Source: Trogon surrucura
Lineage: Eukaryota; Chordata; Aves; Trogoniformes; Trogonidae
Direction of reading: 5' to 3'
Length of the DNA: 64,000 nucleotides
NCBI GenBank assembly: GCA_020746105.1
Contig: CM036657.1
Coordinates: 3,123,652-3,187,651, forward strand
This document shows positions 1 through 10,188 of the stretch, piece by piece. The notes under the pieces were generated by a model that ran no database searches, was not told the origin of the DNA, and saw nothing but the letters and a program-made list of their open reading frames with translations. Position 1 is the stretch's first letter. Each line of letters starts with the position of its first letter. The position numbers were made by a program, and so were the translations under genes.

Positions 1-427
1 TTGTTAGTGAGGATGAGGTCCAGCAGTGCTCCTCTCCTAGTCGGCTCCTCCACCATTTGCATCAGAAAATTATCATCGATGCACTGGAGGAACCTCCTGG
101 ACTGTGGCTGAGTGGCTGAGTTGTCCTTCCAGCAAATATCAGGGAAGTTAAAATCCCCCATGACAACCAGGGCCTGTGATGGTGAGACCGCTCTCAGCTG
201 CCTGTGGAAGGCCTCATCAACTTCCTCACCCTGATCTGGTGGCCTGTAATAGACACCCACAACAGTATCTCTCCTGCCAGCCTGCCCCTTAATTCTAACC
301 CATACACTCTCAACTTGCTCCTCCTCCATGCCTGGATGGTATTCAGTACATTGTAGTTGCTCTTTCACGTAAAGAGCGACTCCACCACCTCGCCCGGCTG
401 GCCTGTCTTTCCTGATAAGGACATAGC
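1..427 (-). mobile_element. CR1 LINE fragment, endonuclease part of ORF2
   Basis: This stretch is nearly identical to 21970-22318, the endonuclease-coding 5' part of another minus-strand CR1 in the window. Read on the minus strand it encodes the phosphatase-like fold segment with a [10 protein letters not shown] motif (near 150-180), which carries catalytic-site residues of APE-type endonucleases. The copy continues past the left edge and is cut on the right by the LTR that starts at 428. The rest of the element is not seen beyond that provirus, so it was lost with the provirus 3' end. Confidence 0.88.
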
Positions 428-804
428 TGTAGGGGAATGTCTTGTGGAGCAGGGGTGTGGTATCCCTTTAAAGGTGTGGACAACCCAGTTTAGGCCTAAA
501 CAAAGGCTCTGTCCTTGGAGCTGCCTTGGGGCACGGAGAGGAGGAGGTTTTATCTGTTTTGTGAAGAGCCTTGCCGGGGGGAGAAGGGGGGGCGAGAGCC
601 GCCTGCATAGTTGAATGGCACTATCCAATTAAACGCTGGCGCGTGTAAACCTGTATCTGACCAACTCTGTTAAGGGGCAGGCGTGTGGACGCTGCTTAAC
701 TGTATATATTGAGCTGTCTGGAGCAATAAAGGGAGGACGACTTGTAGCCATATCGGTGGGATTTGTCATTGTCTTGACTGGCTCTCCGAAGGGACCCTTC
801 TTCA
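428..804 (+). mobile_element. LTR-A, 5' LTR of betaretrovirus-like provirus 1
   Basis: The 377-bp segment begins TGTAGGGG and ends CTTCA two bases before a primer-binding site. It matches the LTRs at 12209-12584 and 14670-15039. It holds a TATA-like run (TGTATATATTG, about 699) and an AATAAA signal near 725. It interrupts CR1 sequence, so it is younger than that CR1. The matching 3' LTR is missing because the provirus is truncated at 4392. Confidence 0.9.
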
Positions 805-806
805 TC

Positions 807-824
807 TGGCACCCGAACAGGCTT
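807..824 (+). other. Primer-binding site, tRNA-Lys type (provirus 1)
   Basis: TGGCACCCGAACAGG lies two bases after the LTR. It is one mismatch from the first 15 bases of the complement of the tRNA-Lys(UUU) 3' end, the primer of many betaretroviruses and lentiviruses. The equivalent site in provirus 2 is at 12587. Confidence 0.85.
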
Positions 825-827
825 AAA

Positions 828-1469
828 ATGGGGAATTGCTTAAATGCGGATTGCTTGAATACGGTAAGACTCCGAAGCATCAGGCGTGAGCCGATTTGGG
901 AGCTGGAGAGCCGGAGGCAGGAGAATTCCAGGTGTGACCAAAAGGGCACCGGAGACGAGAGTTTGAACAGCCGATCAAGCCCCTGCCAAGGTAAGACTGC
1001 GATGGAAATTGATGCAGCAACTCGCCTCCTTGTTGATATGCTCTCTAAGAGAGGAGAAAAAGTAAAGGAGTGAGACGTATTGGCCCTGATCCAATGGGCT
1101 CGGAAGCGGGAGAAAATGAACGACCCGTCATTAATCGTTAGCTCAACCGAATGGCATGAAGTAGGAGACTTTTTGTGGGACTGTACTTTAGAGGGACAAA
1201 AAGAAGGAAAAGAAGCGAAAGGACTAGGAACTGTTGGGAAAACTGTAATACGGACTCTAGAAATCATGCAAGCAGAAAATAAAGTTGCCGTGGCGGCGGC
1301 GGTTGAAGCCTTTGGGGGAGAGCAAGAAAGGAAAAAGGCAAAGGAAGAAACCCCCTGCTCGTCCCAACTGGCGACATTTTTTCGGCTAGGACAGACACGC
1401 CCCATGAAGGGTACAGCGGCCGGTGTGCTTCTCTCTGAAAGACTTCTTACAGAGGCTGCTTGGAACTGA
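828..1469 (+). pseudogene. gag: gag 5' part (matrix region), provirus 1
   Basis: The first ATG after the primer site (828) opens a frame starting MGNCLNADC, with Gly at position 2 as in myristoylated Gag. It runs 81 codons to a TGA at 1071, and the same frame continues as a matrix-like helical segment (WARKREKM, SSTEWHEVGDFLWD) to 1469. The same TGA is present in provirus 2 (about 12850), so it predates the split of the two copies. A splice-donor consensus lies inside the first segment. Either the TGA was fixed in the founder, or true Gag begins further on; the sequence alone does not decide. Confidence 0.7.
988..996 (+). promoter_or_regulatory. Candidate 5' splice donor, provirus 1
   Basis: AAG|GTAAGA matches the vertebrate donor consensus, with the GT at 991. 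The same context (CCAAG|GTAAGA) is kept in provirus 2 with GT at 12770. A donor inside the first gag codons is the arrangement of avian alpharetroviruses, used for spliced env RNA. Usage is inferred. Confidence 0.6.
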
Positions 1470-1509
1470 GTGAAACCTGGAAGCCTGGCTGCCGCTGGAC
1501 TCGAGAGGC

Positions 1510-2397
1510 GTGGCCCAGCAGAAAGAGGAGGCACAGGGCGGAGTCGACTGTCGCCCGAAAATTAACCCTTTGATATCCTTTTCTGACAAGGATTCTGAAT
1601 CAGAACTGAGTCCTGACAAATCTGTCAGAGGTAATGATCAAGTTATGCAGCGAATGGAGAGGCCTCGGACCAAGAAAGAGGAAGATCCGAATGAACCTCT
1701 GAAAGAGATCCTGAACAAACTCGCTGAATTATCAATTAGACAGCAAGAAATGGAAGTAACCTTTAAACCCTTTTCATCGTCACTTTGGAGACAACCAGAA
1801 ACCATATCTAAGGTCCTGCGAGAGATTCAACCATTATCCCGTATAGAACCACCGGTTGAACCCTCAGCTCCCCCACTACCATCAGCTCCCTCATTCAAGC
1901 CTGACTTTCAGGCTCGAACCATAAAGGATCCTTTGCAACAGCGATGGAGCGGTGTCATCAGAGACGCTATAACAGAAGGAGATTGGGAAACAGTCACTTC
2001 GATTGCGTGTCCTGTTACTATTAGTAACGGACAAGCGACCTGGAAACTGCATGATTGGAAGATCTTACAGCAAACGAAACACACTGTCACCATACATGGC
2101 ATCCAATCAGAAGCTGCACGAAATATTATACAATTCATTTTTACAGTAGATGTATTGTGCCCAAATGACTGCACTAATATTGCTTTGTTATTATTAAGCC
2201 CGTCACAATATTTACTGTGGGAGAGAGAATGGAAAAGATTGGCTCTGGAAGAGGCCAACAAATACCGCGAAATTAACGATCCTTTATATGGGTTACAAGC
2301 AGATATGTTGACTGGTAGCGGAAATTATGCCACCACCGCAACCCAACTGACATATCCAACAATCATACATGAAGTTTCTCAGACTCTGGCTCATTGA
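1510..2397 (+). pseudogene. gag: gag middle: late domain and capsid N-terminal domain, provirus 1
   Basis: A 295-codon frame follows the matrix part. Residues about 55-110 are charged and proline-rich and contain two PSAP tetrapeptides in tandem (near 1863-1893), the class of late domain that binds TSG101. After that comes a capsid-like helical domain (GDWETV, LLLLSPSQYLLWEREW) typical of betaretroviral capsid. The frame ends at 2397 where the capsid C-terminal domain continues in another frame, so a small indel has split gag. An order of matrix, late-domain linker, capsid fits class II ERVs. Confidence 0.85.
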
Positions 2398-2924
2398 GCC
2401 CTGTTATCAGTCCCAGAAAAATAAAAATCATCCCGTATGCAACGGTACGACAAGGGACGACCGAGCCATTTAATCAATTTGTTGATCGATTGTCTGCTGC
2501 CATAAAGGACGCTACTGAGTTAACTGAGCCACTGCAAGAACACTTGTTCCGTACACTTGCTTTTGAAAATTCCAATGCAAGTACTAAAGACATTTTGGCC
2601 ACCTTACCACAGGGCGCGGGAGTGGATGAAATGTTATTACGAGCATCACGAGCAGAACAAAGCAGCCAAGCTGCAGCCTTTACTGCAGTCATGCAAGGTG
2701 CCATTGAAAGGCAAGGACACGTGATAGCAGCCGCTTTATCCGGAAGAAAAAACAGCCGGTCTGGTAATCCAAAGAAAGAAGTAGCCAATGGGCCAGCAGC
2801 AGGACCGTGCTTTTGTTGCGGAGAATCTGGACACTGGAGAAGAACATGCCAAAAGACTGTATGGTGTCACATATGTAACAGTGACACCCATGCTACTGTG
2901 GCATGCAGGAAGTCGGAAAACTAG
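2394..2924 (+). pseudogene. gag: gag 3' part: capsid C-terminal domain and nucleocapsid, provirus 1
   Basis: The frame opens with a major-homology-region-like segment (RQGTTEPFNQFVDRL, about 2449-2493). It ends with two CCHC zinc knuckles, CX2CX4HX4C, at about 2811-2852 and 2868-2909. These bind genomic RNA in retroviral nucleocapsids. The stop at 2922 lies directly after a GGAAAAC heptamer, and the dUTPase-protease frame overlaps in the -1 phase, as expected for gag-pro frameshifting. Confidence 0.88.
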
Positions 2925-3748
2925 AAGCGCAGTGCGCAGGGGCCGCGCGCCAAGACACAAATCAGCACCCAACCTCAACCGAAGCCACAGACGGTTTCCT
3001 ACAACGAAACAAACGCGCTACCTGGGGAAGCCTCGGCGTGGATGTGGCAACCGCAGTAGAAGTTACACTGCAAGACAAACAAGTAGCGTTAATCCCGACA
3101 ACTGCATTTGGCCCATTATTTTCAACTGACTCTTTTTTTGGAGGGCTACTGCTGGGACGGTCATCTACCAGCAGACAAGGAGTTGTAGTATTACCGGGAG
3201 TTATTGATGTCAACTATACAGGTCAAATAAAGATTATGGCTTATGCATTACAACCACCTGTCACCATTCCAAAAGGAAGCAAGATTGCCCAGATCGTTGC
3301 CCTCGAAGCAGCCCATCCACGTCAGCCACATCCAAAAGAGGGACAAAAGCAAAGAGGAGATGAAGGTTTTGGGTTGTCGCGATTTGACGTCTTCTTGACA
3401 CTAGACATGAATTCCCAGCCACAAAGAAGAGTCACCCTACAACGGGGGGAAAGTCAAGTTCAGTTAAGATCAATGCTTGACACCAGAACGGATGTCACCA
3501 TCATTAATCAAACACACTGGCCACCCACGTGGCCCCTGCAGGCTCCCATGACACAAATTGTGAGAGTGGGAGGAATGAAAGCTCCTCAATCCAGTAGAGA
3601 CCCTGTGACTATAGTTTTTGAAGATGGACAACAAATAGTCTTTCGGCCATATGTCATGCAGTTACCTTCAACTCTTCAAGGCCTGATAGGCAGAGACTTG
3701 ATGTCTCAACTCGGAATGGTATTAACCAGGGATCAGTATTTATCATGA
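2903..3748 (+). pseudogene. pro: pro: dUTPase plus aspartic protease, provirus 1
   Basis: A 281-codon frame in the -1 phase to gag. The first half is a trimeric dUTPase: GLLLGRSS (motif 2-like) and GVIDVNYTG (motif 3-like), then PPVTIPKGSKIAQIV. The second half is a retropepsin with flap-region and C-terminal GRDLMSQLG motifs. The active-site triad reads DTR instead of DTG (about 3480), which should inactivate the protease. dUTPase fused in front of protease is diagnostic of betaretroviruses. The frame is otherwise uninterrupted, and the pol frame starts in the next -1 phase at its end. Confidence 0.9.
2915..2921 (+). promoter_or_regulatory. Candidate gag-pro -1 frameshift heptamer, provirus 1
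   Basis: GGAAAAC is phased as G GAA AAC in the gag frame, with the gag stop TAG as the next codon, and the downstream ORF is in the -1 frame. The A-site AAC slips well, but the P-site match is weaker than for a perfect XXXYYYZ heptamer. The homologous ERV at 33689-33695 has the canonical form. Confidence 0.55.
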
Positions 3749-4392
3749 CGGCCACTGCTGAGCAGCCGCCAATACAAAAGATTACCTGGGTGACCGATAC
3801 AGCCGTATGGATGGAGCAGTGGCCGATGACTAAAGACAGGCTGCGAATAACAGAACAAACAAAAGCACTTGATCAAATAACTGCTAAATTACAAACAGGA
3901 TGGAGTGCACACCGTCTTGAGGATTGCCCCCTGTCATTGCTTATCATCAATACAGATTCCAAACCTCTTGCCATTGTGCTTCAATGGCAAAAGAAAAAGG
4001 AGGAATAATCCCCTGGACGGTCAGCAAAAATAATAGAATGGGTATTCTTACCAGTACAACCTAAATTTCGCCTAATGAAAAGAACAGAAGCCATCGCTGC
4101 GTTGATCCGAAAGGGCCGATCTCAAATAACGGAAATAGATGGGTTGGAGCCGGCAGACATTAGTATTCCCATTAGAAATGAAGACTTGGAATGGCAACTG
4201 CGGCACTCCATCGAAATCCAGGAAGCATTGCTGGGCTACTCTGGTCTGGTTCACAACAAGCATCCTAAGGGCCCCCTATGGCAAGTAATTGAGCAACACA
4301 AATGGCTAGAAAAACCCCTGTGCTCAAAGCAACCAGTGGATGGAAGGACGGTCTTCACAGACACAGGACGGAAGACGAGAAGCGTTTCAGTA
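3745..4392 (+). pseudogene. pol: pol remnant, reverse transcriptase core deleted, provirus 1
   Basis: The frame starts with the reverse transcriptase N-terminus (ITWVTDTAVWMEQWPM). After about 50 codons it jumps near 3908 into the connection subdomain (NTDSKPLAIVLQW), so the palm with the catalytic aspartates is gone. A further frame change near 4008 leads to connection sequence (4075 on) and the first strand of RNase H (VFTDTGRK, about 4350). At 4392 the provirus ends against CR1 sequence; integrase, env and 3' LTR are absent. Confidence 0.85.
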
Positions 4393-5345
4393 GACCAGGT
4401 GCCCTGTAGATCTTCCCATGGTTAAAAAATCCAAAGCTATACCGCTGGCACCACCCCTTTAGCCAAGTATTAATCTGCTGCACTTTGTCAAACCTTCCAC
4501 TATATTTCTTGTAATTGAAGGGATAGAGGCAAACACAACCTGTGCGCCTGATCCTTCTAGCATCCGCCCCAGTTCCCTAAAGTCCCTTTTGATTGCTTCT
4601 GGCCGTCTCTCTACTATCTCATCATTACCGATCTGCATAACCAAAAGCGGGTAATCGTCCGTGGATTTGACCAGACCAGGAAGCTTCTTGATAACATCCT
4701 TAACTCGGGCCCCAGGGAGGCAGCAGACTTCCCTGTGGGTCGGATCTGGGCGGCAGATAGGGCCCTCTGTTCCCCTCAGGAGAGAGTCTCCCATTATGCT
4801 TACCCTCCTTTTTTTCTTAGATGAAGAAGTCCTAATGCGTGTATCCGAGCGACTTACCCTAGACAGCGCTATGGGTGACCCTCCACTGACTCTTCCTTTG
4901 CCTGGCTCTCATTGTCTAGAGCCCCATACCTGTTTTGCAGGGCCAATCGGGCAGGTGAGGGAGGTCGGGCAAGGATTTTTCTTCCTCTCCTGGCAGGCAC
5001 CTGCTTCCACTCCTCCCTATCCTTTAGGTCCCCCCCTTTTGCCTGATGGCCAGAGGTGGGGGGATATTCTGCCCTTTGTGGAGCTTGCTGCTCGCCATTC
5101 AGGGAGTGACTCCACCAATCTATCTCTCTCTCCGACTCCCTAATGCTCCTCAGCCTTTCTACTTCCTCCTTCAGCTCAGCCACTAGGCTGAGCAGATCGT
5201 TCACCTGGTCACATCGGACGCAGGCGTCCCCTCCACTACCCTCCATGGCAAGTGCCGGGTTCCTGCACTCTCTGCAGCCCCAGGCCTGAGTACCCGCATG
5301 CATACGTGGGGCCTCTGTCTGGGTGCCCACAGTTTTTCTAACAAC
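4390..5345 (-). pseudogene. CR1 ORF1 with esterase-like domain (5'-end fragment)
   Basis: Two minus-strand frames, about 5345-4869 and 4794-4459, make up the non-LTR ORF1. The upstream part has a Cys-rich start (CRECRN and ACVRCDQVNDL, a zinc/PHD-like knuckle) and then a coiled-coil-like run (LVAELKEEVERLRSI). The downstream part starts MGDSLLRGTEGP, a GDS serine box of SGNH/GDSL esterases, followed by PDPTHREVCCLPGARV and LLVMQIGNDEI. Esterase and PHD-like domains in ORF1 are a described feature of CR1-clade LINEs. A frameshift lies between the two parts. The same region is present at 60590-61050. Confidence 0.85.
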
Positions 5346-5667
5346 CTTCTCTAACAACAATATGAGAGACTATGCATTACTTAGCAAGGATTAGGGGCAT
5401 TCTTTCCAGTAAGTCTCATTAACATGTGCGAATGCCCTATCTCCTTGAAAGAGGTGCTACAGATAAGGCCATCCTGCCTCCCCAAGATTTCCTAATCCCT
5501 ACACATATTTGTCACCAGGGCTGTCCGAGGCATTTGCAGCCTTATCAGATCGCCCCTCTACAACATTCCATAGGACCAAAAAATGGTTTTGTTTTCTGAC
5601 CATGCTGGGAGGTTGTAAAAAATGACAAGAAATGTTTAAGGCAAAATCCATGAATAAGTCCACTACG
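5346..5667 (-). mobile_element. LTR-B fragment
   Basis: Matches the first ~320 bp of the full LTR-B at 61146-62010 in reverse orientation. Its right end (5667) meets the satellite at the base used by most other LTR-B copies (CATAG follows). The left side is cut against CR1. Confidence 0.85.
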
Positions 5668-6028
5668 CATAGAGCCTGGAGCTGCAGAGAAACGTGGGCT
5701 GGAAAAGGCGTTCCAAGGGGACCACAGCACTGCACCAACAGTGCCCCACCCACACCTTTCTGATTTTGGGACAGCCATGTCCATGTATATATCAGGCTGA
5801 ACCCTGAGTCACAGCGTCCAGATTAGGGATAGGGTTCAGAAATCCGTAAAACTTGGACCTGCAGAAACATTTGGGCTGGACAAGACATTCCAAGGGTAAC
5901 ACGGCACTGCACCAACAGCACTCGACCCACACACCTTTTTGATTTTTTGACATCCATGGTCATACAGACATAAGGCTGAATCCTGAGGTGCAGGGTCCAG
6001 GTTAGGTTTAGCGTTTGGAGATCGACAG
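5668..6028 (+). repeat. 177-bp telomere-like satellite, two monomers
   Basis: Two head-to-tail monomers sharing the core GAGCTGCAGA...GGCTGGACAAG...CTCCACCCACACC...CTGATTTT. A degenerate TTAGGG/TAGGGTT patch sits between them near 5823. Orientation is called + when TTAGGG reads on the given strand. Confidence 0.85.
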
Positions 6029-6083
6029 TGCCATGTCCCATCCAAGAGAGAGGGACAAGTGACTTTCAGATTCAAGGGAAGAA
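6029..6083 (-). mobile_element. LTR-B terminal fragment
   Basis: About 55 bp of the LTR-B 3' end (reverse orientation, starting TGCCATGTCC) joined to the satellite at the usual LTR-B site and cut on the right by the LTR-D of the next provirus. Confidence 0.75.
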
Positions 6084-6373
6084 GTCATAGGTGCCTGGGG
6101 TGATTGCATTTTATACAGTCAAGTTCCCACCACAGACCAGGAATCGGTTTGAGTGATGGTGGGGTCTTCTGAGGGTGGGATGTGTTACCCCTCCCTCTCC
6201 CGGCTTCTTGCAGCCACAGCTCCAAGCCGTGTCCACCCCCACAGCTAAACAGGTGCACGGCTGGGTCAGGGGGCTCAGCAAAGGGCTAAGTCACCCCCTC
6301 ACAAACACAGACAGGCGCCAGGCAGGCATCTCTGGCTTGTTTACTGTTTGAGACATCTATCTAGTCCCTCACA
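6084..6373 (-). mobile_element. LTR-D, truncated 3' LTR of the 6-10 kb ERV
   Basis: On the minus strand it starts TGTGAGGGACTAG at 6373. It matches the first half of the complete 605-bp solo LTR at 55336-55940. R and U5 are missing, so the element is broken inside its LTR. It lies directly next to a polypurine tract and env remnant in the order expected of a 3' LTR. Confidence 0.82.
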
Positions 6374-6389
6374 CCACCCCCTGGCTCAA
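6374..6389 (-). other. Polypurine tract of the 6-10 kb ERV
   Basis: The minus strand reads GAGCCAGGGGGTGGTG immediately before the LTR-D start, the usual place for plus-strand priming. Confidence 0.65.
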
Positions 6390-7100
6390 ACAGTCTATCA
6401 GGTATCTTCTTCTCCAAGGTCTTCTGGGGTGGTGATTTCATAGGAAAGGGGAGAGAAAAGAAGCAGCAGAATCACCCAAACTATGGCAATTCCAGCAACT
6501 GAAATACAAAACCTGTTAACACCATCATTCTCATTTGTATGTGCCACTCTCCCCATCCCGACAGTCCTTAAAAGCTCTCCTGAGGGTGGTGAGTAGTCCA
6601 TTCTGTAGTAACTTCCTTGTCGTGTCTGCAGCTTCCTTCATCTTCATGTGTGCTTTCTCCATAAAGGCAGTGGCATTACGGGAAATGACGCAGCATCCTC
6701 CCTTCATTAGGTAGTCCTTATTCCTTTAACATGACACGTCCACTGCCAATCAGTCTTGCACAGTCATCTTGAAGACTTGCTGAACCTGCAGATTCAATTC
6801 TCCAAAAGCATCAAATGTATGGTACAGTATAAACAAATCTTCAGGACAAGGAGATGCCATTTCAAATAGAGCTGCCTACATAGGCATGCTCCAGACCCCA
6901 TCTCAATTTTGATACTCGAACAGAGCTTATATTCTGTTACAAGAGCAATCAGTGGTACATGTATTGCAATTTACTTTCCCACAGTTTGGAGAGTCTAACC
7001 TTAGATGATCCACTAACTTCTCCTGAAGACCTGGGACACAAACTCGACGATTATAGACCCTTTAAAGTTCCCTGTTATAACATACAACACAGTCACATAA
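6390..7100 (-). pseudogene. env: env remnant (transmembrane subunit), 6-10 kb ERV
   Basis: A 67-codon minus-strand frame (6601-6398) contains a hydrophobic membrane span (ISVAGIAIVWVILLLLF) and an acidic tail that ends at the polypurine tract, typical of a retroviral Env C-terminus. In another frame upstream (about 6720-6550) a helical ectodomain segment (RNATAFMEKAHMKMKE) is readable, so at least one frameshift is present. Sequence up to about 7100 is homologous to 19430-19610 but has no long frame. The SU part is not recognisable. Confidence 0.65.
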
Positions 7101-7284
7101 AATTACACAGGTAATATTAATAATCATTAGCAGTACATATTTCCAAAACATACTATTATGATCTATACAAACAATACAATGATCAAACAAAGGGCACAGC
7201 AAATAGACAGCAATGATGAAAATGTTTTGCCCTTAACTCCCTGAAAGATACAAAGAGGACATCAACTTTGTCTGAACCCATCAG
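7101..7284. other. No gene seen; degenerate ERV internal sequence
   Basis: AT-rich sequence between env and pol remnants of the same ERV. I see no open frame or structured repeat. Confidence 0.4.
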
Positions 7285-8410
7285 TTAAAAGCACAGTACT
7301 ATCCATCGGGTCAATGATTTTATGTTCTTTAGCATTTGCATCTGTGGCGATCTAAACACAGACACCAAGTGTGAAGGCCATGACGGGGGTAGGAGCTGAG
7401 AATGCCCTAAGGGCTTAGCTTTTGCTCCCTCTTCTATTTGTGCTGTGTGCACGCACCATTTCCTCACTGTTTCTTGCTGTGCAACCCCTGCAGGGGGTGT
7501 GGTTCCAGCTAACAGTGACTTCAAGACCTTGAAGGGTCCTCTTAGAATAACAGATTGTCGCTGTAAGATTCTTCCAGCTTCTTGCAGAGCCAGACTTACT
7601 ACAAAGAGGCCTTTTTCCCACACTGAACACCGCTTTTCTGCACCTTTTTAAGCTACACGGATAAAGCCCAATAGGTATAGACATTCCATGATTTGCAAAA
7701 TCCCGCTCTGTGTGGTCTGTAGGGTGTATGGGTACCAGGGCTTGGTATACCCCAACCTCAGGAACTAGCAGCTTTAAAGTCTCCTCATGCACAGGAGTCC
7801 AGTTCCAAATCACCCTTTTGTGTGTCAAATCATATAAAGGGTGAGCTATAATAGAGAAAACTGGAATATGTTTCCTCCAAAATACCAGCAGGCCTAAAGC
7901 ATGTTGCAACTCCTTTTTGCTTCCAGGTATTTTTACTTGTTCAAGGGTAGTTAAGGTTTCAGGAGGAATACATACAGCTCCTCCCCTCCACCAAATAGCC
8001 AGGAACTTCACTTCATAAGCAGGAAGCTGTATTTTTTTTTCAGGAATTTGAAGTCCTAAGTTGTCCAAATGGGTAATTAATTCAGTTTGAGTTTGCCTCA
8101 CTGCAGTGACCTCAGGGCCACCAATCAATAGATCATCAATATATTGATACACTTTAACTTCCTCCGGGGTAGCAATTTGAATGATCTCCTGTGCAACATT
8201 CGGGGAGTGAGGATATTCCTGAAATGCAGACTGCACCCCCTCCCCTGTAAAAGCAAAACGATTCCCGTCTGTTTCCTGCAAGGGAACCATAAAGAACATG
8301 TCTTTCACATCAATGGTCGCTAAAATCCGATGTGCTTGTTCCTGCATGGTCGAAATCAGCTCAGCCATGTCAGGCCCTGCAGCTGTTAATGGACCTGTAT
8401 TTGCATTCAA
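7285..8410 (-). pseudogene. pol: pol: reverse transcriptase (YIDD) of the 6-10 kb ERV
   Basis: A 331-codon minus-strand frame (8410-7415) holds reverse transcriptase palm motifs: LATIDVKDMFFMVPL (motif A aspartate), then after a short internal loss the box VYQYIDDLLIGG (about 8160-8125), then thumb and connection (YDLTHKRVIWNWTPVHEE). The LPQG segment between is altered. A frame change near 7640 leads into 7623-7285, which continues the connection. No RNase H or integrase follows; env comes next, so 3' pol is deleted. The YIDD box and the sequence differ from the betaretroviral elements here; class I versus class III is not settled. Confidence 0.82.
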
Positions 8411-9019
8411 ATGCCGGTGATCAATAGTTAATCACCACGTTCCATTGGGCTTCCAGATTGCAACAGTTTTGGAGGGAGGTAGCTCTGGCACAGGTTGGAG
8501 CAGATTCACAGAGGCAGCCAGGGGACCGAACAGGCCCTGCTTTCCTTTCCAATCTGTGGCCCTTTCACCTCCTGGTAGCCAGCACTTGGCTCAAGCGGTT
8601 GCCTGACGGTGAGGATTGCCTCGATCGGCAACAACGCCTTTGCGATCGGCATCACCAGTTTGGACTGCCGGTATTTGGGCCCCTGTATCTATTTTAAAGG
8701 CACCGAGGGGGAAAGTGGTCAGCAAGTCCCCTTGGCTGTTTTCCGTGAGCCTCCTTAAATAAACACACCCGCTGTCCCCAGGCCCACTGCTTGGGGACAG
8801 CGCGTCTTGTTTGTCGGTTAGTTCTTTTTCTGTGGCCGCGGGGGTGTTTGCCTGCAAGTCTGGTTTAGGTTTTACCCTTTTAATATCTTGAACAGATAGT
8901 TCTGCCTTTGGGGGTACCTTCTGCTTGCTCCTCCATGCACAAACAAGCTTCTGTAGTGCCGCGGTAGGCATCCCATCCATTACATCTTGAGGAATCCCCC
9001 TTCTGACTCCTTCCCCCAC
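8411..9019 (-). pseudogene. pro: protease region, 6-10 kb ERV
   Basis: The 9019-8591 frame ends with an aspartic protease active-site-like KIDTGAQIP (near 8690). Upstream are charged linker residues joined to the gag frame. Sequence 8411-8590 lacks a usable frame and should hold the rest of protease and the start of reverse transcriptase, now degenerate. The DTG triad is intact but the domain is cut a few residues later. Confidence 0.6.
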
Positions 9020-10062
9020 AGAAAATTTCTTTTCATACCCCGATTTCTCGGGGAAGGTGGCCGTTCCTTTTGTTCCATCCTCTGCACCATACTCCTTTGC
9101 TTACTAACTCCTCCTGTTATTCCCATCCTTCTCCCATAATTAATTAACTCTTGAGCGATTTCTCCCCAGGTTAGGGCTTTGCCCTCCCCCCGCCTAGCAG
9201 GATTCCCTGATTGTGGACTCGGGGCAGCTCTTAATCGGTCTTGCAAAAGAATTGCATATAATTTTAGGGAATTGGGCAAGCCCCTTATGAGCGGGGTCAT
9301 TCGGGCAGGACCTGCAATCAGTAACATTGGGGATGGCCGTTTCAGGATTAGTCGCCTATCATGCGCGAGCTGGAGACAAGCAGCCTTTTGGACGCTTTCT
9401 GGTAAAAGGTTCATGTTAGGGGTCTCAATACTAACCGCATCTCCCCGGTCCAGGGGGTCTAACCCTCCTGCCCAATAAGCTGCCCTTTAGGTTAGTGACC
9501 ACGGTTCCCTATGGTCGTCCACTGTCAGAAAAACTCCCGGTCCCCAGTATCCCTGGGCTTCATCTTCTGACAGCATAATTCAGTCACCCCCCGTTAACGA
9601 CACCCTCCACACATATTCAGTTTCGGTTTCTCTCGCTAAGCGGCTAAACTTTTCTTGGAACTTAGATAAGTCTGAGGCTGAGTAAAGTATTTGTTTTACC
9701 ACAGCCTCTTTGTTTGCTTCCCCGGCACCTCTTATCTCCATTCTTATCAAAGGACAGAATATTGCTTTCCTGCAATATTCCAGGTCCATTAAGGGATAAT
9801 GTGTTTTAGATTTTCGGAACTCCCACCCTGCTTTCTTCACTAAGGGCAAAAAACTGACCTCACTCTTGGAATCGGAGCTACCGGTTCGGCTCTGAGTTTT
9901 AAGCACCTCCCACATGATCTTATCTTTCTCTTGTAATTTAAATAGGTTCGTATGGAGCTGACGGGTCATCCCGCACTCCTTATCTAACAAAATCTCTGCT
10001 TTTTCTCTTGCAGCCTGTTCTTTCATTGGTTGATTTTTTAATTCCTCTTGAAGAGACCTCAC
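8980..10062 (-). pseudogene. gag: gag of the 6-10 kb ERV
   Basis: Two minus-strand frames. The upstream one, 10062-9580 (160 codons), is a charged helical segment followed by a domain ending FSRLARETETEYVWRVSLTGGD. The second, 9414-8980, begins LLPESVQKAACLQLAHDR and continues as basic, proline-rich sequence (ERPPSPRNRGMKR). There is no CCHC knuckle. Order and spacing upstream of the protease make this Gag; the family is not identified. Confidence 0.6.
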
Positions 10063-10077
10063 TGTTCTCTTCTGTTA

Positions 10078-10188
10078 CATCCTAATCCCCACACATATTT
10101 GTCACCAAAGCTGTTTGAGGCATTTGTAGCCTTATCAGATCGCCCCTCTACAACATTCCATAGGATCAAAAACTGGTTTTGCTTTTTT
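10078..10188 (-). mobile_element. LTR-B internal fragment
   Basis: About 110 bp matching the region around CACATATTTGTCACC through GGTTTTGTTTT of LTR-B in reverse orientation. It breaks directly into satellite sequence (10189-10235). Confidence 0.8.

Noticed and set aside
629-1534. 301-codon minus-strand frame across LTR-A and gag start
   Set aside because: It runs against LTR, primer site and gag, all readable on the plus strand, and a similar antisense frame at 12603-13145 only reflects the shared sequence.
4661-5143. 160-codon plus-strand frame over the CR1 ORF1
   Set aside because: Antisense shadow of the esterase-like ORF1, proline-rich and without a family resemblance.
5545-5784. Short frames reading through satellite monomers, with a recurring peptide (SERCGWST, PCSPWNAL)
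   Set aside because: The same peptide appears wherever the satellite is read in that frame; stops come every one to two monomers, so this is repeat sequence rather than a gene family.
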